Below are positions 63,315 through 64,000 of a stretch of DNA of 64,000 bases, one piece after another. The DNA comes from an uncultured Cellvibrio sp. (lineage in GTDB: Bacteria > Pseudomonadota > Gammaproteobacteria > Pseudomonadales > Cellvibrionaceae), in contig CAMLKG010000001.1 in NCBI GenBank assembly GCA_946480695.1, positions 1 to 64,000 of the forward strand. The letters are read 5' to 3'. The position numbers were made by a program, and so were the translations under genes. Position 1 is the stretch's first letter. Each line of letters starts with the position of its first letter. The notes below the pieces were generated by a model. It saw only the letters and a list, made by a program, of their open reading frames with translations, made no database searches and was not told where the DNA came from.

Positions 63315-64000
63315 ACCTGGATCAAGTCACCTTGGAGATTCGTCCGCGCAGCGCGTGGGAGGCAGTGGACCTGGGGTTGCTGATGGCGCGCCGCTGGTGG
63401 TTGCCATTAATGAAAGCCTGGTTAATTACCAGTTTTCCGGTATTGCTTATCGCACTACTTATCCCTGCGGAAAAATGGTGGGCCAGTGCGTTGGTTATCT
63501 GGTGGCTAAAACCGCTTTATGAACGCCCTTTACTGCATATGTTGAGTCGCGCCGTGTTTAACGATTTGCCTTCAACACGCGACACCATGAAACAATTTCC
63601 TTCACTCGCCTTAAAACAACTTTTCGTAAGCTTGACCTGGCGTCGCCTCAGCCCTACGCGCTCCATGGATTTACCGGTACTGCAACTGGAAGGATTAGCC
63701 GGCGCACGTCGCCAGGAGCGGCTGGGCATATTGCATCGCGAAGATTCGGCGCCCGCAAGCTTGCTTAGCGTACTGGGCTCGCTGCTGGAATTTTTCCTGT
63801 GGATAGGCTTGATGATTCTGGTTTGGGCATTTATCCCACGCGAATTAAATATCGAGTGGGCTGGATTATTTTTTAGCAGCGAATCCGCAGAATTAACCAG
63901 GCTGCAAGTGTTCCTCTGGTATTGCGCGCTGGCATTAAGCGCTCCTTTTTATGTCGCCTGTGGTTTTGCGCTTTATTTGAATCGCCGTATCAAACTGGAG
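63308..64000 (+). CDS. Multi-pass membrane protein, 3'-truncated by the window edge
   Basis: At least 231 codons open to the last base. Starts at ATG 63308 or 63311 inside the right repeat. Helices near residues 35-62, 165-180 and 205-228; Trp-rich near MARRWWLPLMKAW. No family recognised with confidence. Third gene of the RDD/SpoIIM-like operon, where a DUF4129-type or related protein would be expected. Confidence 0.85.
   Translation, partial: MMNLDQVTLEIRPRSAWEAVDLGLLMARRWWLPLMKAWLITSFPVLLIALLIPAEKWWASALVIWWLKPLYERPLLHMLSRAVFNDLPSTRDTMKQFPSLALKQLFVSLTWRRLSPTRSMDLPVLQLEGLAGARRQERLGILHREDSAPASLLSVLGSLLEFFLWIGLMILVWAFIPRELNIEWAGLFFSSESAELTRLQVFLWYCALALSAPFYVACGFALYLNRRIKLE

Overview
The window is a chromosomal segment of a gammaproteobacterium, most likely a Cellvibrio-type member of the Cellvibrionaceae. 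Three things point there. Housekeeping gene order is Pseudomonas-like: tyrS beside an M23 peptidase, anmK, erpA and argC, then thiE-hemL, apaH-apaG-rsmA-pdxA-surA-lptD, amgK-murU and ybeD-lipB-lipA. There is a GH94 sugar phosphorylase cluster of the kind found in cellulose degraders. There is also a TonB receptor paired with a phytase. This is inference from gene content; no database was searched.

Layout. 1-133: the left edge looks like the promoter of an rRNA operon running out of the window. 134-6880: tyrS, a murein peptidase with anmK, and the leftward set argC, DUF6776, bactofilin and erpA. 7065-11225: ClC transporter, HemJ, ThiE and HemL. 11300-13548: an orphan GtrII-like glucosyltransferase and a Yip1-family membrane protein. 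13750-22798: a complete aa3/caa3-type cytochrome c oxidase locus with its copper and heme A assembly factors. 23250-30440: apaH to lptD, followed by the divergent MurNAc recycling pair amgK-murU. 32452-34975: a transmembrane Ser/Thr kinase and a secreted partner of unknown function. 35213-36841: rpsT, a MaoP-like protein with a Lys/Ala-rich tail, and a zinc-ribbon protein preceded by what reads as a yybP-ykoY (manganese) riboswitch.

36908-42846 is a carbon-use cluster: GH94 phosphorylase, GPH-type transporter, LacI regulator and a divergent gluconokinase. The gluconokinase suggests the substrate is cellobionic acid (phosphorolysis gives glucose-1-phosphate and gluconate) rather than cellobiose. 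43330-48134 is a phosphate-scavenging pair, a beta-propeller phytase and a TonB-dependent receptor, with a Pho-box-like site upstream. 48401-50356 holds a GGDEF protein with a broken active site but an intact RxxD I-site motif, abutting an AraC regulator. 50463-57900 holds an SDR, a Gfo/Idh/MocA oxidoreductase, a DUF3857/transglutaminase protein, a TPR lipoprotein, NDH-2 and a GNAT. 57998-60133 is lipoate synthesis.

The right end (60331-64000) is an RDD / SpoIIM-like / membrane-protein operon. It is interrupted exactly at the 3' end of the SpoIIM-like gene by an AT-rich island of about 1.2 kb, flanked by a 104-bp direct repeat of that 3' end (101 of 104 identical by eye). One copy completes the SpoIIM-like gene and the other still abuts the next operon gene. 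The island carries a small secreted four-cysteine protein and no visible integrase. This and the riboswitch-zinc-ribbon pairing are the least ordinary features of the window. No CRISPR array, tRNA gene, recognisable IS element or prophage was seen.
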